From HXMU1420-13 sp965601825 (GTDB lineage Bacteria; Bacteroidota; Rhodothermia; Balneolales; Balneolaceae), in NCBI GenBank assembly GCA_965601825.1, contig OZ271839.1, forward strand, positions 310,001 through 374,000: a stretch of DNA of 64,000 nucleotides, written 5' to 3'. The first letter of the stretch is position 1. Each line of letters opens with the position of its first letter. Positions 1 to 8,386 of this stretch are shown here, one piece after another. The notes beneath the pieces are model-generated. The model was not told the origin of the DNA. It worked only from the letters and a program-made list of their open reading frames with translations, and made no database searches. The position numbers and the translations under genes were made by a program.

Positions 1-10
1 TCCTGGAATT

Positions 11-36
11 AAAAAAGGCTCCCTGTAGGAGCCTTT
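11..36 (-). terminator. Rho-independent terminator of the DUF411 gene
   Basis: A perfect 9-bp stem (AAAGGCTCC at 14-22 with GGAGCCTTT at 28-36) has a 5-base loop. Read on the minus strand it is followed by a run of six T. It lies 21 bases past the stop codon of the minus-strand gene that ends at 58. Confidence 0.85.
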
Positions 37-57
37 AGCGTTTATAAGAATTCGATT

Positions 58-555
58 TTAGTGTGACGCCCACACACTTGTTGTACCATCATTGTGGATG
101 AGTAATACATCGTAATTATCCGCTGGTCGACCAGGTGTTTCCATTCCCGGTGATCCAATTGGCATACCAGGTACTGTTAAACCAACCGCATCTGGCTTCT
201 CTGCTAGAAGTCTCCTTACATCTTCCAGTGGAACATGTCCTTCAACTACATAGTCACCTACCATTGCTGTATGGCAGCTAGATAATTCTTGAGTAATTCC
301 GGCTTCTTGTTTTACATCATAAAGGCTTTCGGGAACAATCTGTTCTACCGTAAACTCAGCTGTTTCCATATGATCTGCCCATTTTGCGCAGCACATACAA
401 GTGGCATTTTTAAACATCACCACTTCGACTTTCTCGCCTGTATCAGCAATAGCAACTTGTGTGGCTTCATTATTTGGGAAAAATAGGAATGCGGCAAAAG
501 CAATTGTAAAGACACCACCAATAATCAGAATATTTCTATTTGTCATGAATATCAT
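58..555 (-). CDS. DUF411 family metal-binding-like protein
   Basis: The 165-residue protein has an N-terminal hydrophobic segment (about residues 7-27), probably a membrane anchor or uncleaved signal. A DUF411 domain follows with the diagnostic cysteine cluster CMCCAKW near residue 53, a later Cys-His pair (SSCHTA) and the GHVP and PGMPIGSPGME motifs. DUF411 proteins are often encoded near copper-resistance genes and are thought to bind metal, but their biochemical role is not settled. No copper genes adjoin it here. A Met three codons downstream (start at 546) is an equally good start, and no Shine-Dalgarno sequence decides between them. The gene is monocistronic with its own terminator. Confidence 0.88.
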   Translation of the reverse strand: MIFMTNRNILIIGGVFTIAFAAFLFFPNNEATQVAIADTGEKVEVVMFKNATCMCCAKWADHMETAEFTVEQIVPESLYDVKQEAGITQELSSCHTAMVGDYVVEGHVPLEDVRRLLAEKPDAVGLTVPGMPIGSPGMETPGRPADNYDVLLIHNDGTTSVWASH

Positions 556-675
556 TTTAAAATTCCCTTAAAAATAACAATCCATTGAATTGAAAGCATT
601 ACAACCAATTAAAAGATAAAACCATTTACATTTCTTACTTTAATCAATAACCGCATAATAATTAATTACTCTTTC

Positions 676-1536
676 ATGCTTAAAAGTATATTTACGTTCG
701 TATTGCTTCTTTTCATTTCAGCTACCAGCTCTGCATTTCAAGTAAATTCATTCAATTTAAAAGTGGGTGACTCCTATCATATTGATGAAACACAAGATGT
801 AGTTATTGAGCAGATTGTAATGGGAGCACCAAATACTGTTAACACTTCCAATACCAGTCTTGAATTGCTGGAAGTGATTGATATCGATTCTGATGGGAAT
901 TATTCATTAAGGCTTACAACCCTTAAAAGAAGATCAGCAATTAGTGCGATGATGCAAACAGTTGTTGAAGATTCTGAAGACCCAACTGCCGGCACCGGTT
1001 TATTCGTTGCTTTAAAAAACACTAGCTTTAATTTCACTATGTCAAAAAAAGGTGAAATTCTTGACGTCTCAGGATTAGATGAACTCAGTTCTTCTTTAAG
1101 TTCGCAGTTTAGCGCTAACCCACAAGTGGTAGTACAAATTCAAACCCTTTTTAGCGAAGAATCCGTTAAATCCACCTTAGAAAGTCGGTTTACTTACTTC
1201 TCTGATTCGAATGATATGAAATGGTCAACCGAGTCAACAATGGCAATGAATGGGATGCCGGTCAATCTTATCACTGAATCATCTTACACTGATAACTATA
1301 CAATTGCAGCCAATAGTAATATGACTATTAACGGTTCAATTGTACAAATGGGCACTGAAGTGAATCTAGATCTTACTGGAACCAGAAAAGCAACTTTTAC
1401 ACTAAATGAAGTAACTGGAGTTCCAAATAATACAGTTGTTGTCGATGATATTACAGGGAACGCTACTGCAATGGGAATGGCAATCCCAATGACTCTAACC
1501 ACTGCTACAAAAACAACCTTCATTCCACAGAATTAG
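676..1536 (+). CDS. Secreted protein, DUF6263-like
   Basis: The 286-residue protein begins with a clear signal peptide (hydrophobic residues 3-18, cleavage probably after SSAF). The mature part is rich in Ser, Thr and Asn. It has the pattern of DUF6263 proteins of Bacteroidota: LKVGDSY near the start, a central FTMSKKGEILDVSG stretch and a beta-rich C-terminal half. I assign the family by resemblance only. No catalytic motif is visible, and an envelope or periplasmic role is likely. The next gene starts 3 bases after the stop, so the two are probably co-transcribed. Confidence 0.7.
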   Translation: MLKSIFTFVLLLFISATSSAFQVNSFNLKVGDSYHIDETQDVVIEQIVMGAPNTVNTSNTSLELLEVIDIDSDGNYSLRLTTLKRRSAISAMMQTVVEDSEDPTAGTGLFVALKNTSFNFTMSKKGEILDVSGLDELSSSLSSQFSANPQVVVQIQTLFSEESVKSTLESRFTYFSDSNDMKWSTESTMAMNGMPVNLITESSYTDNYTIAANSNMTINGSIVQMGTEVNLDLTGTRKATFTLNEVTGVPNNTVVVDDITGNATAMGMAIPMTLTTATKTTFIPQN

Positions 1537-1539
1537 ATT

Positions 1540-1920
1540 TTGAAGTTAAATTCTCATATTGCCTTAGCCGGATTTCTTCTGGCTCTGGCTGTTGGATTTG
1601 GTGCTTTTGGAGCTCATGCTTTAGAAAACATTCTTACAACCGAAAGATTGCAAACATGGGAAACGGCTGTTTTCTACCAGACCTGGAATGCACTTGGTCT
1701 TGTTTTGATAGCTTTGGTTTCAAAGATATTCCAGAAAGAATTGAAACTTGCCTCAAACTTGATTCTGCTTGGAATCTTCATCTTTTCAGGAAGTTTATAT
1801 ACCCTTTGTTTAACTGATATTGGACTATTTGGTGCAATCACTCCTATTGGTGGGATTTCGTTAATTGCGGGTTGGATTGTTTTTGGCTGGAAACTGGTTA
1901 AGCAAACATCCGAAAACTAA
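1540..1920 (+). CDS. DUF423 family inner-membrane protein
   Basis: This 126-residue protein has four predicted membrane segments. It carries the DUF423 hallmarks: an N-terminal GFGAFGAHAL motif (about residues 20-29), a WETAVFYQTWNALG segment, and a C-terminal TPIGGISLIAGW segment. DUF423 (YgdD-type) proteins are widespread and of unknown function. The start is a TTG codon three bases after the preceding stop. No ATG in this frame would keep the conserved N-terminus, so TTG is preferred. It lies between the DUF6263-like gene and the DUF427 gene, in a tight same-strand group. Confidence 0.88.
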   Translation: MKLNSHIALAGFLLALAVGFGAFGAHALENILTTERLQTWETAVFYQTWNALGLVLIALVSKIFQKELKLASNLILLGIFIFSGSLYTLCLTDIGLFGAITPIGGISLIAGWIVFGWKLVKQTSEN

Positions 1921-1933
1921 ATTATTTACAATC

Positions 1934-2215
1934 ATGAAAGCCATTTGGAATGGACAAATTATTGCCGAAAGTGACGACACCGTAATCGTCGAAAACAATC
2001 ATTATTTCCCGATTGAATCAGTAAAAAAGGAATTTTTAACCGATTCATCTCTCCACACCACGTGTCCATGGAAAGGAAAAGCTAGTTATTATTCCCTATC
2101 TGTTGAAGGAGAAACCAATGAGAATGCAGCATGGTTTTACCCTGAACCTTCTGAAGCAGCAAAACCTATAAAGGGAAGAATTGCATTCTGGAAAGGAGTA
2201 CAGGTTCAACCCTAA
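1934..2215 (+). CDS. DUF427 domain protein
   Basis: This 93-residue protein consists of one DUF427 domain: MKAIWNGQIIAES at the start, a YFP motif, the conserved TTCPWKGKASYY segment (about residues 41-52) and an AWFYPEPSEAA segment. The family is a small beta-rich fold of unknown function. I place the start at the ATG that opens the conserved domain. The frame remains open upstream into the DUF423 gene but that extension is not family-like. A strong terminator follows, closing a three-gene unit that begins at 676. Confidence 0.88.
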   Translation: MKAIWNGQIIAESDDTVIVENNHYFPIESVKKEFLTDSSLHTTCPWKGKASYYSLSVEGETNENAAWFYPEPSEAAKPIKGRIAFWKGVQVQP

Positions 2216-2237
2216 ATTCACATAATCTTCATAATTG

Positions 2238-2271
2238 AACCCGTTAAATGTATCATTTAGCGGGTTTTTTG
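2238..2271 (+). terminator. Rho-independent terminator after the DUF427 gene
   Basis: A 13-bp stem with one G-T pair (AACCCGTTAAATG at 2238-2250 with CATTTAGCGGGTT at 2254-2266) has a 3-base loop and is followed by a T-rich tract. Confidence 0.88.
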
Positions 2272-2308
2272 TTTCATCTTCACAATTTCTTCACATTTCT
2301 CCCTTTTC

Positions 2309-2325
2309 TTTAGAAACATTCTAAA
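2309..2325. promoter_or_regulatory. Palindromic operator upstream of the heme receptor gene
   Basis: The sequence is a perfect inverted repeat, TTTAGAA-ACA-TTCTAAA, ending 18 bases before the receptor start codon. A near-identical site precedes hmuS at 5328-5344. The shape resembles the Fur-superfamily Irr/ICE-type box known from alphaproteobacterial iron genes. The regulator is inferred and is not in this window. Confidence 0.65.
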
Positions 2326-2342
2326 TAGACATCATCACAACA

Positions 2343-4631
2343 TTGTTTAAGATTTTTAAGAACTCCATTATATGGAGTCTTTTTTTTGTATTTAATTCTG
2401 TAGCTATTGCTCAAGAGGGCTCCATTTCTGGGAAAGTTGTATCCCAGTCAGGTACACCAATAGAAGACGTTTCAATATTTCTCACGAATACAAAGTGGGC
2501 TTTAACTTCCGTGGATGGCACTTTCGAAATTGATGATGTTCCATTTGGTAACTACACCCTAAAAACATCAAGAGTAGGGTTTGTACCAAGAGATTTAGAA
2601 GTGGAGATTAACTCAAGTTCTAAATCTATTGAAATTACACTCGAAGAAAGAATTTATGGGGATATTCTGGCTGTGGTAACTGCTTCAAGAACAGCTCAAT
2701 ATCTTGAGGATGTACCCGCACCTATTGAAGTAATTTCAGAACAAGAAATTCAGTTATCCGGTGCAACAACACTCAAAGATATTTTACTCGAACAACCCGG
2801 TATCAGTCTTGCTCCAAATGAAGAGAATGCAATTCAGTTACAAGGATTCGAATCAGATTATACATTGATATTAATTGACGGCCAGCCTGTAATTGGTAGA
2901 ACACGTGGTGCTCTGGACTTAAGCAGAATCAATGTTGCAAATATTCAACAAGTTGAAGTTGTGAAAGGACCTTCATCAGCATTATGGGGTAGCGATGCCC
3001 TTGCCGGTGTAATTAATATCATCACAAAAAAAAGTACTGAACCTTTAAGTGTCTCTTCTTACGCACAATATGGTAGTAGAAACAGCTATGATGCCGGTAG
3101 TTCAATTTCTTTCTTACAAAATAAATTATCCGGTTCAGTAGGATTCTCTGCTAATGGTTCTGATGGTTTTGATTTAAGTGATAGTCAGTTTGGCAATAAC
3201 CAAAATCCTTTTGATGCTGTAACACTGAATTCAAAGTTTGATTACCACTTTAGTGACTTAACAACCCTTACTTTTAGTGGTCGATACTTCAGAAATAACT
3301 TTAGCGGTCCGACCTTAGCCACTGTTCAAAATCAAGTAATTGAAATTGAAGAATCGGGTTGGCAAGACGATGCATCTCTTCAGGCCAGATTAGAAACCTC
3401 TCCATTTTCGAATTTCAAAACTACATTAATCGGGTATTCAACCAGATATGAAGATCAATCTGACACAAATTTTGAAGACCCTACTGAAGATGATATTCGA
3501 TTAAATAATCGTCAGGGACTGGACAGGTTTGAGCTACAAAATGATTATTCATGGAATGCATCAAACATTACGACTTTTGGTGGTGGTTCATCCTGGGAGT
3601 TTGTTCGAGCAGAACGTTATCAGGGAAAGAGAACCCAAAGTGGTAATTTTGCTTTTCTACAACATCAGTTATTTGTTGGTGATAAACTTTATTTCATAGC
3701 TGGTGCTCGTCTCGACAATCATTCATCTTACGAAAGCTATTTAAGTCCAAAACTAGCGGCCAGGTTTTCTTTAACGGATGAAATCAACTTTCGTGCTTCA
3801 GTTGGTCAAGGTTTCAAGGCACCAGATTTTAGAACACTTTACTTGAACTTTGATAATGCAGGAAGCGGATATAGAATTTTTGGCGCAGAAAATATTCTTG
3901 CTGAAATTGATGATTTTACACAACAAGGTTTATTTCAAAGATCTTTAATTGATATATCAAGACTAGGTGAATTAGAGCCGGAATATTCTACAGCATATAA
4001 TCTAGGCGTAAATTTCCGATATGAGGAGCACGCTCTATCATGGACTTTAAATTTCTTTAGGAATGATGCACAAAACCTAATAGATGCCCGTGAAGTTGTT
4101 GAGTTAACAGATGGTAGTACCATATTTGGTTATCTAAACATCAACAAAGCCAGAACGGAAGGACTGGAATTTGAGACAACTTATTCCCCATTCACCAGAT
4201 TTACTGCAAGTATTGGTTATCAATACTTAAATGCAGTTGAGTTGCTTACAGAAGAAAGAACCGTTATCGAAAACGGAAGAGTGGTTACCAAAGATTTTGA
4301 AACTGAAATTCCTTTACCTAAGCGCCCTAAACACTCAGGAAACTTAAAATTGTTTTATAAAGAGCCATTCTTCAATTCTGAAATTTCTCTCAGAGGAATA
4401 TTAAGAGGCCAGTATTTCTTTAACGACAATAATGGCGATGGAGTGGCTAACGAAGAAGATGATGATTTTGTGGATGCACATTCAATTTGGAATCTAACAA
4501 TTACGAAAAATTTGAATAGCCAACTCCGACTACAATTTGGTGTGAACAATCTTTTAAATCATACAGATGAGGAATTCTTACAGGCACAACCCGGTACAAC
4601 ATTTTTTAGCAGACTATTTATCGAACTCTAA
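2343..4631 (+). CDS. hmuR: TonB-dependent outer-membrane heme receptor
   Basis: This 762-residue protein would import heme or hemoproteins across the outer membrane, powered by TonB. It has a signal peptide (residues 1-24) and a carboxypeptidase-regulatory-like domain (about 27-105, starting GSISGKVVSQSG). A plug domain (about 115-225) carries VEVVKGPSSALWGSDALAGVINIITKK, quoted here only as its key turns VVKGP, ALWGS and GVINI. The remainder is a beta-barrel ending in an aromatic-rich strand (FFSRLFIEL). The start is a TTG codon, with no better in-frame ATG before the signal peptide. It is followed 21 bases later by a HmuY-like lipoprotein gene and then hmuSTUV, which is the basis for the heme assignment. 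The upstream palindrome suggests iron or heme control. Confidence 0.85.
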   Translation: MFKIFKNSIIWSLFFVFNSVAIAQEGSISGKVVSQSGTPIEDVSIFLTNTKWALTSVDGTFEIDDVPFGNYTLKTSRVGFVPRDLEVEINSSSKSIEITLEERIYGDILAVVTASRTAQYLEDVPAPIEVISEQEIQLSGATTLKDILLEQPGISLAPNEENAIQLQGFESDYTLILIDGQPVIGRTRGALDLSRINVANIQQVEVVKGPSSALWGSDALAGVINIITKKSTEPLSVSSYAQYGSRNSYDAGSSISFLQNKLSGSVGFSANGSDGFDLSDSQFGNNQNPFDAVTLNSKFDYHFSDLTTLTFSGRYFRNNFSGPTLATVQNQVIEIEESGWQDDASLQARLETSPFSNFKTTLIGYSTRYEDQSDTNFEDPTEDDIRLNNRQGLDRFELQNDYSWNASNITTFGGGSSWEFVRAERYQGKRTQSGNFAFLQHQLFVGDKLYFIAGARLDNHSSYESYLSPKLAARFSLTDEINFRASVGQGFKAPDFRTLYLNFDNAGSGYRIFGAENILAEIDDFTQQGLFQRSLIDISRLGELEPEYSTAYNLGVNFRYEEHALSWTLNFFRNDAQNLIDAREVVELTDGSTIFGYLNINKARTEGLEFETTYSPFTRFTASIGYQYLNAVELLTEERTVIENGRVVTKDFETEIPLPKRPKHSGNLKLFYKEPFFNSEISLRGILRGQYFFNDNNGDGVANEEDDDFVDAHSIWNLTITKNLNSQLRLQFGVNNLLNHTDEEFLQAQPGTTFFSRLFIEL

Positions 4632-4652
4632 AACATAACATCACAACAAACA

Positions 4653-5258
4653 ATGAAAAATAAACTATTACTATTCATTATTAGCTCTACTCTATTATTT
4701 ACTGCTTGCGACGACAGCAATAATAGCGGTCCAGATAATTTCACGGGAGAGTTTTTAACGGCAACTGATATACAAGCTGGCCAGGATGGCTTTACTTTCT
4801 TCAACTTACGTACAGGTCAAGTTGTTGCTGATTCAAATTCAACTGATTGGGATCTTGGATTTAAAGATGCTGGATTTGAAATCTTCATTATAACAAATAG
4901 TGGAACACGTGGACCAGGTGAAGGTGGCGGTATTCTACTAGATGTTGCCTATGACGACATCGCTGAAGTTCCTGCTGATGAGGACTTTGTTGTAGAATCT
5001 GCAGCTAGTTATGCGATCAATCCTGCACCAGATGGATGGTGGATTTACACTGCAACTTTCCTAGAGCCAAACCATGCCGTATTGCCTAAAACTCCACATA
5101 CAATTCTAGTGCGTAATGCGGATGGTGATAGCTATGCAAAAATTGAGATTTTGAGCTACTATGAAGGAAATCCTGCTACAACAACTCCTGGATTTGCAAA
5201 TCTTCAAACTCGTCCAAGCTCAGGATACTTCACTTTCAAATACGAAGTAATCGATTAA
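4653..5258 (+). CDS. hmuY: HmuY-like heme-binding lipoprotein
   Basis: The 201-residue protein is a lipoprotein: the signal ends in the lipobox LFTACDD with the acylated Cys at residue 19. The mature part has the HmuY family pattern, with an FFNLRTGQVV strand near the start, a DWDLGFKDAGFEIFI motif, a glycine-rich stretch and a C-terminal YFTFKYEV strand. HmuY proteins of Bacteroidota capture heme at the cell surface and pass it to the partner TonB receptor. That matches its position 21 bases after the receptor gene. A terminator follows, so receptor and lipoprotein form one unit separate from hmuSTUV. Confidence 0.85.
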   Translation: MKNKLLLFIISSTLLFTACDDSNNSGPDNFTGEFLTATDIQAGQDGFTFFNLRTGQVVADSNSTDWDLGFKDAGFEIFIITNSGTRGPGEGGGILLDVAYDDIAEVPADEDFVVESAASYAINPAPDGWWIYTATFLEPNHAVLPKTPHTILVRNADGDSYAKIEILSYYEGNPATTTPGFANLQTRPSSGYFTFKYEVID

Positions 5259-5281
5259 TAATCGATCGAAGTTTTTTTACA

Positions 5282-5311
5282 AGCCCGTTTGATCTAACGG
5301 GCTTTTTTTTT
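5282..5311 (+). terminator. Rho-independent terminator after hmuY
   Basis: An 8-bp stem (AGCCCGTT at 5282-5289 with AACGGGCT at 5296-5303) with a 6-base loop is followed by nine T. It separates the receptor/lipoprotein unit from hmuSTUV. Confidence 0.9.
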
Positions 5312-5325
5312 GCCATTTTCTTCTT

Positions 5326-5346
5326 AATTTAGAAACAGTCTAAATT
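5326..5346. promoter_or_regulatory. Palindromic operator upstream of hmuS
   Basis: AATTTAGA and TCTAAATT form 8-bp arms separated by AACAG. The core 5328-5344 differs from the receptor-gene operator at one position (TTTAGAA-ACA-GTCTAAA). Presence of the same box before both heme-uptake units supports a shared regulator, by inference a Fur-superfamily or other iron/heme-responsive protein. Confidence 0.65.
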
Positions 5347-5360
5347 AAAATACTGTTTCT
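5331..5360 (+). promoter_or_regulatory. Stem-loop overlapping the hmuS operator
   Basis: AGAAACAGT (5331-5339) and ACTGTTTCT (5352-5360) form a perfect 9-bp inverted repeat with a 12-base spacer. It overlaps the operator palindrome and ends 7 bases before the hmuS start codon. It could be a second protein site or an RNA hairpin that limits translation. Confidence 0.5.
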
Positions 5361-5367
5361 CATCCTA

Positions 5368-6411
5368 ATGAATAACATCGAAGAGCTGAAATCAGCCTGG
5401 GAGAATTTAAAAGAGGAAAATCCCAAGCTGAGAATAAAAGACGCATCAGAAAAACTTGGCGTTACAGAGGTACAACTTGTCCAATGTATGGACGGTGTAA
5501 CACGTCTTACAAATGACTGGCCGGGTTTATTTGCCGAAATAGAAAATCTGGGGTATGTGATGGCATTAACCAGAAATGAGTCAGTCGTTCACGAGCGCAA
5601 AGGCGAATACCATAATATATCTTTCAACGGGCATGTAGGGCTTGTTCTTGATCCAAATATTGATCTCCGAATATTCCCTGGCAGATTTGGATCTGCATTT
5701 GCCGTTCCGGTTCAAAACCCACGAGGTGAACTACTAAGTGTCCAGTTCTTTGACGCTTATGGAACTGCTGTTCATAAAATTTATGTGATGAACGAAGAAG
5801 GAAAAGTTGCCTATCAAGATCTTGTGATGAAATTTACTCATGAAAATCAGGATGAATTAATTTCAGTTAAAGAAGGATCTGCACCTGCTGATTATGAGAT
5901 GACTAAAGATTTTGATTCTGATGCCTTTTTGAATGATTGGAACGAATTAAAAGATACACACGACTTTTATCCTCTAATCAGAAAACATCAGATCAGCAGA
6001 ACAGATGCCCTTAGAGTAGCTGAAGGTCGCTTTACCGAAAAGGTTGATAATTCAGCTACCGAATGCATGCTTCAGAAAGCAGCTGATCAACAAGTTTCTA
6101 TAATGGTTTTTGTTAGCAGCGGAGCTGTTATCCAAATTCATACCGGCGAAGTTCACAAAATCAAAAAAATGGATCAGTGGTTAAATGTGCTGGACCCTGA
6201 ATTCAATCTTCATCTACGTGAAGACCATATTGCAAATAGCTGGATTGTTGAAAAGCCTACCGAAGATGGTATTGTTACATCTCTTGAAATTTTTGACGCT
6301 GAAAACAACAATATTGCAACGTTCTTCGGCGCAAGAAAACCCGGAATTCCGGAATTACAGAGCTGGCGTGATCTCATAAATGAGATTAAGAATGAGCAGG
6401 TTGCTGTATGA
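5368..6411 (+). CDS. hmuS: HemS/ChuS-type hemin-degrading or heme-carrier protein
   Basis: At 347 residues it has the usual length of the HemS/ChuS/HmuS family. These cytoplasmic proteins accept heme from the ABC importer and either degrade it or hand it on. The two-repeat architecture is visible: each half contains an LG(V/F)-type helical start, a VMALTRNESVVHERKG-like strand and an H-x-R/E-rich heme-pocket segment, and the first half ends in FFDAYGTAVHKIY, which is typical. The stop codon overlaps the hmuT start (ATGA), so the two are translationally coupled. Expression is likely controlled by the palindrome and hairpin immediately upstream. Confidence 0.9.
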   Translation: MNNIEELKSAWENLKEENPKLRIKDASEKLGVTEVQLVQCMDGVTRLTNDWPGLFAEIENLGYVMALTRNESVVHERKGEYHNISFNGHVGLVLDPNIDLRIFPGRFGSAFAVPVQNPRGELLSVQFFDAYGTAVHKIYVMNEEGKVAYQDLVMKFTHENQDELISVKEGSAPADYEMTKDFDSDAFLNDWNELKDTHDFYPLIRKHQISRTDALRVAEGRFTEKVDNSATECMLQKAADQQVSIMVFVSSGAVIQIHTGEVHKIKKMDQWLNVLDPEFNLHLREDHIANSWIVEKPTEDGIVTSLEIFDAENNNIATFFGARKPGIPELQSWRDLINEIKNEQVAV

Positions 6412-7316
6412 GGTTTCTAACTCTTCTTGGATTTATAATAGTTGCCACTCAAACATTATCAGCTCAGATAAAAGTACAAAGTGCTGATGGCAAAGAAATC
6501 ATCATTAATGATGATTCAAAAATCATTACTGTTGGTGGCGCCATTACTGAGGTTGTATATGCTCTCGGTAAGTGGCAAAATGTAGTTGCTACAGATCCCT
6601 CTAGCACATTTCCACCTGAGGTCTTTCAAATGCCAAGAGTACCTTACGTAAGAAATCTTACTTCTGAGGGACTTTTATCCATGAATAGTTCTTTGATCAT
6701 CGCTTCTGATGAAGCAAATCCTGCCAGTGCAATTCAACAAATTCGAGATGCCGGTACACCAATACTATTGGTGCAAAGTGAAAAATCACTCGAAGGTGTA
6801 ATTAATAAAATTGAAACGATTGGAGCAGCTCTTGGTTCAGAAAATAGAGCTTCTGAACTAGTTGAAGTGAATCAAGCCAATTATCAAAAGGCTAATCAGT
6901 TACGGGAGAGCATTAAAAATAAGCCTCGAGTTATGTTTGTACTTGAGACAAGGAATGGAAGTAGCTTCATGGTGGCAGGCAAAGAGACTGGTGCCGATAT
7001 CATGCTTAACCTCGCTGGTACAGAAAACGTGTTTAATTCTTTCTCTGGGTACCGTCCTGTATCGAATGAGGCTATTCTTGCGGCAAACCCTGATTATGTT
7101 TTAGTATTTGATACCCGATTTGATGGCATAAATGAAGGGCTTCAAAATACACCTGGTGTTAATCTGATTAGTGCTGTAAAAAATGAGAGAGTAATCGGTA
7201 TTGATGGCAATTTTATAATGGGCTTTGGTCCACGATTCGGCGAAGCAATTCTAAGTCTTATGGAGCTTTTTCATCCGGAATTGAATACTGAGTTAGTATC
7301 CAGCAAACCTGAATGA
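6408..7316 (+). CDS. hmuT: Heme ABC transporter periplasmic binding protein
   Basis: The 302-residue protein has a signal peptide (residues 1-19, ending LSAQ) followed by a class III (TroA/BtuF-like) substrate-binding fold. Family motifs include VGGAITEVVYALG near residue 44, PYVRNLTSEGLLSM near residue 80, and the C-terminal MGFGPRFGEAILSL helix. It would bind heme in the periplasm and deliver it to HmuUV. It overlaps both neighbours by 4 bases, which fixes start and stop within the hmuSTUV unit. Confidence 0.9.
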   Translation: MRFLTLLGFIIVATQTLSAQIKVQSADGKEIIINDDSKIITVGGAITEVVYALGKWQNVVATDPSSTFPPEVFQMPRVPYVRNLTSEGLLSMNSSLIIASDEANPASAIQQIRDAGTPILLVQSEKSLEGVINKIETIGAALGSENRASELVEVNQANYQKANQLRESIKNKPRVMFVLETRNGSSFMVAGKETGADIMLNLAGTENVFNSFSGYRPVSNEAILAANPDYVLVFDTRFDGINEGLQNTPGVNLISAVKNERVIGIDGNFIMGFGPRFGEAILSLMELFHPELNTELVSSKPE

Positions 7317-8386
7317 ATGTGGACTCCTGGTTAAAGCTGTATAGAAAGCCAGTTATTACGATTGTAATATTGGTGATTGCACTGATAACTGCTGCAATCA
7401 TATCTATTGGCACAGGAGCTGTTTCAATACCGCCAAAAACTGTAGTTTTTATACTTCTGGATTATATTGGTCTCATTACAAATGATGACCAGATCATTCA
7501 GTATTCCGCAATTGTAGAAGGCATCAGATTACCACGTGTAATCATGGCAATTCTTGTTGGCGCGACTTTGGCAGTATCAGGAGCTGCACTACAAGGACTA
7601 TTCAGAAACCCTTTAGCTGATCCAACATTGATTGGTGTTTCGAGTGGTTCAGCACTTGCTGCAGCTAGCGTTATTATCTTAGGAAGTTCTTTTCTAGCCT
7701 CCTTACCAGATCTGTTCTCCCAACTCGCTTTGCCAATTGCAGCCTTTTTTGGCGGATTACTCGCGACATGGATAGTTTATATAATCTCAACAAAAGCAGG
7801 AAGAACGAGTGTCGCTACCATGTTATTGGCAGGCATAGCGATTAATGCCCTAGCCGCAGCAGGAATAGGAATGTTGGTTTTTACAGCAGATGATCTTCAA
7901 ATCCGTGATCTCACTTTTTGGACTTTAGGAAGTCTGGGCAGCTCTACCTGGAATACAGTGAACTCTTCTGTTTTTTTTCTGATGATTCCAATACTTGGAC
8001 TGCCAATTTTATCAAAATCAATGAATGTGATGATGTTGGGTGAACAAGAAGCTCGGCATCTTGGGATTCACACTCAAAGAATTAAAAAGCTTGTGATTTT
8101 GATATCAGCAGTTGGAATAGGTGCAGCCGTTGCTGTGAGTGGAATTATTGGCTTTGTCGGATTAGTAGTACCGCATCTATTAAGACTTTTTATGGGACCT
8201 GACAATAGATTTCTGATTCCTGCATCAATTCTACTAGGTGCATTATTACTTCTTTCTTCAGATCTATTTGCAAGACTTATAGTAGTTCCCGCTGAGCTTC
8301 CAATTGGAATCGTTACAAGTATTATTGGAGCTCCGTTTTTCTTATGGCTATTAATGAGAAACCGAAATCTTGCCAATTATTTATGA
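7313..8386 (+). CDS. hmuU: Heme ABC transporter permease (FecCD family)
   Basis: The 357-residue protein is a polytopic membrane protein of the FecCD/BtuC type, with about ten hydrophobic segments. Recognisable signatures are RLPRVIMAILVGATLAVSG (about residues 74-92), the ALQGLFRNPLADPTLIGVSSG loop (quoted in part as NPLADP and GVSSG), and GFVGLVVPHLLR near residue 280, which is the coupling-helix region. It would form the heme channel with HmuV. It overlaps hmuT and hmuV by 4 bases each. Confidence 0.92.
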   Translation: MNVDSWLKLYRKPVITIVILVIALITAAIISIGTGAVSIPPKTVVFILLDYIGLITNDDQIIQYSAIVEGIRLPRVIMAILVGATLAVSGAALQGLFRNPLADPTLIGVSSGSALAAASVIILGSSFLASLPDLFSQLALPIAAFFGGLLATWIVYIISTKAGRTSVATMLLAGIAINALAAAGIGMLVFTADDLQIRDLTFWTLGSLGSSTWNTVNSSVFFLMIPILGLPILSKSMNVMMLGEQEARHLGIHTQRIKKLVILISAVGIGAAVAVSGIIGFVGLVVPHLLRLFMGPDNRFLIPASILLGALLLLSSDLFARLIVVPAELPIGIVTSIIGAPFFLWLLMRNRNLANYL

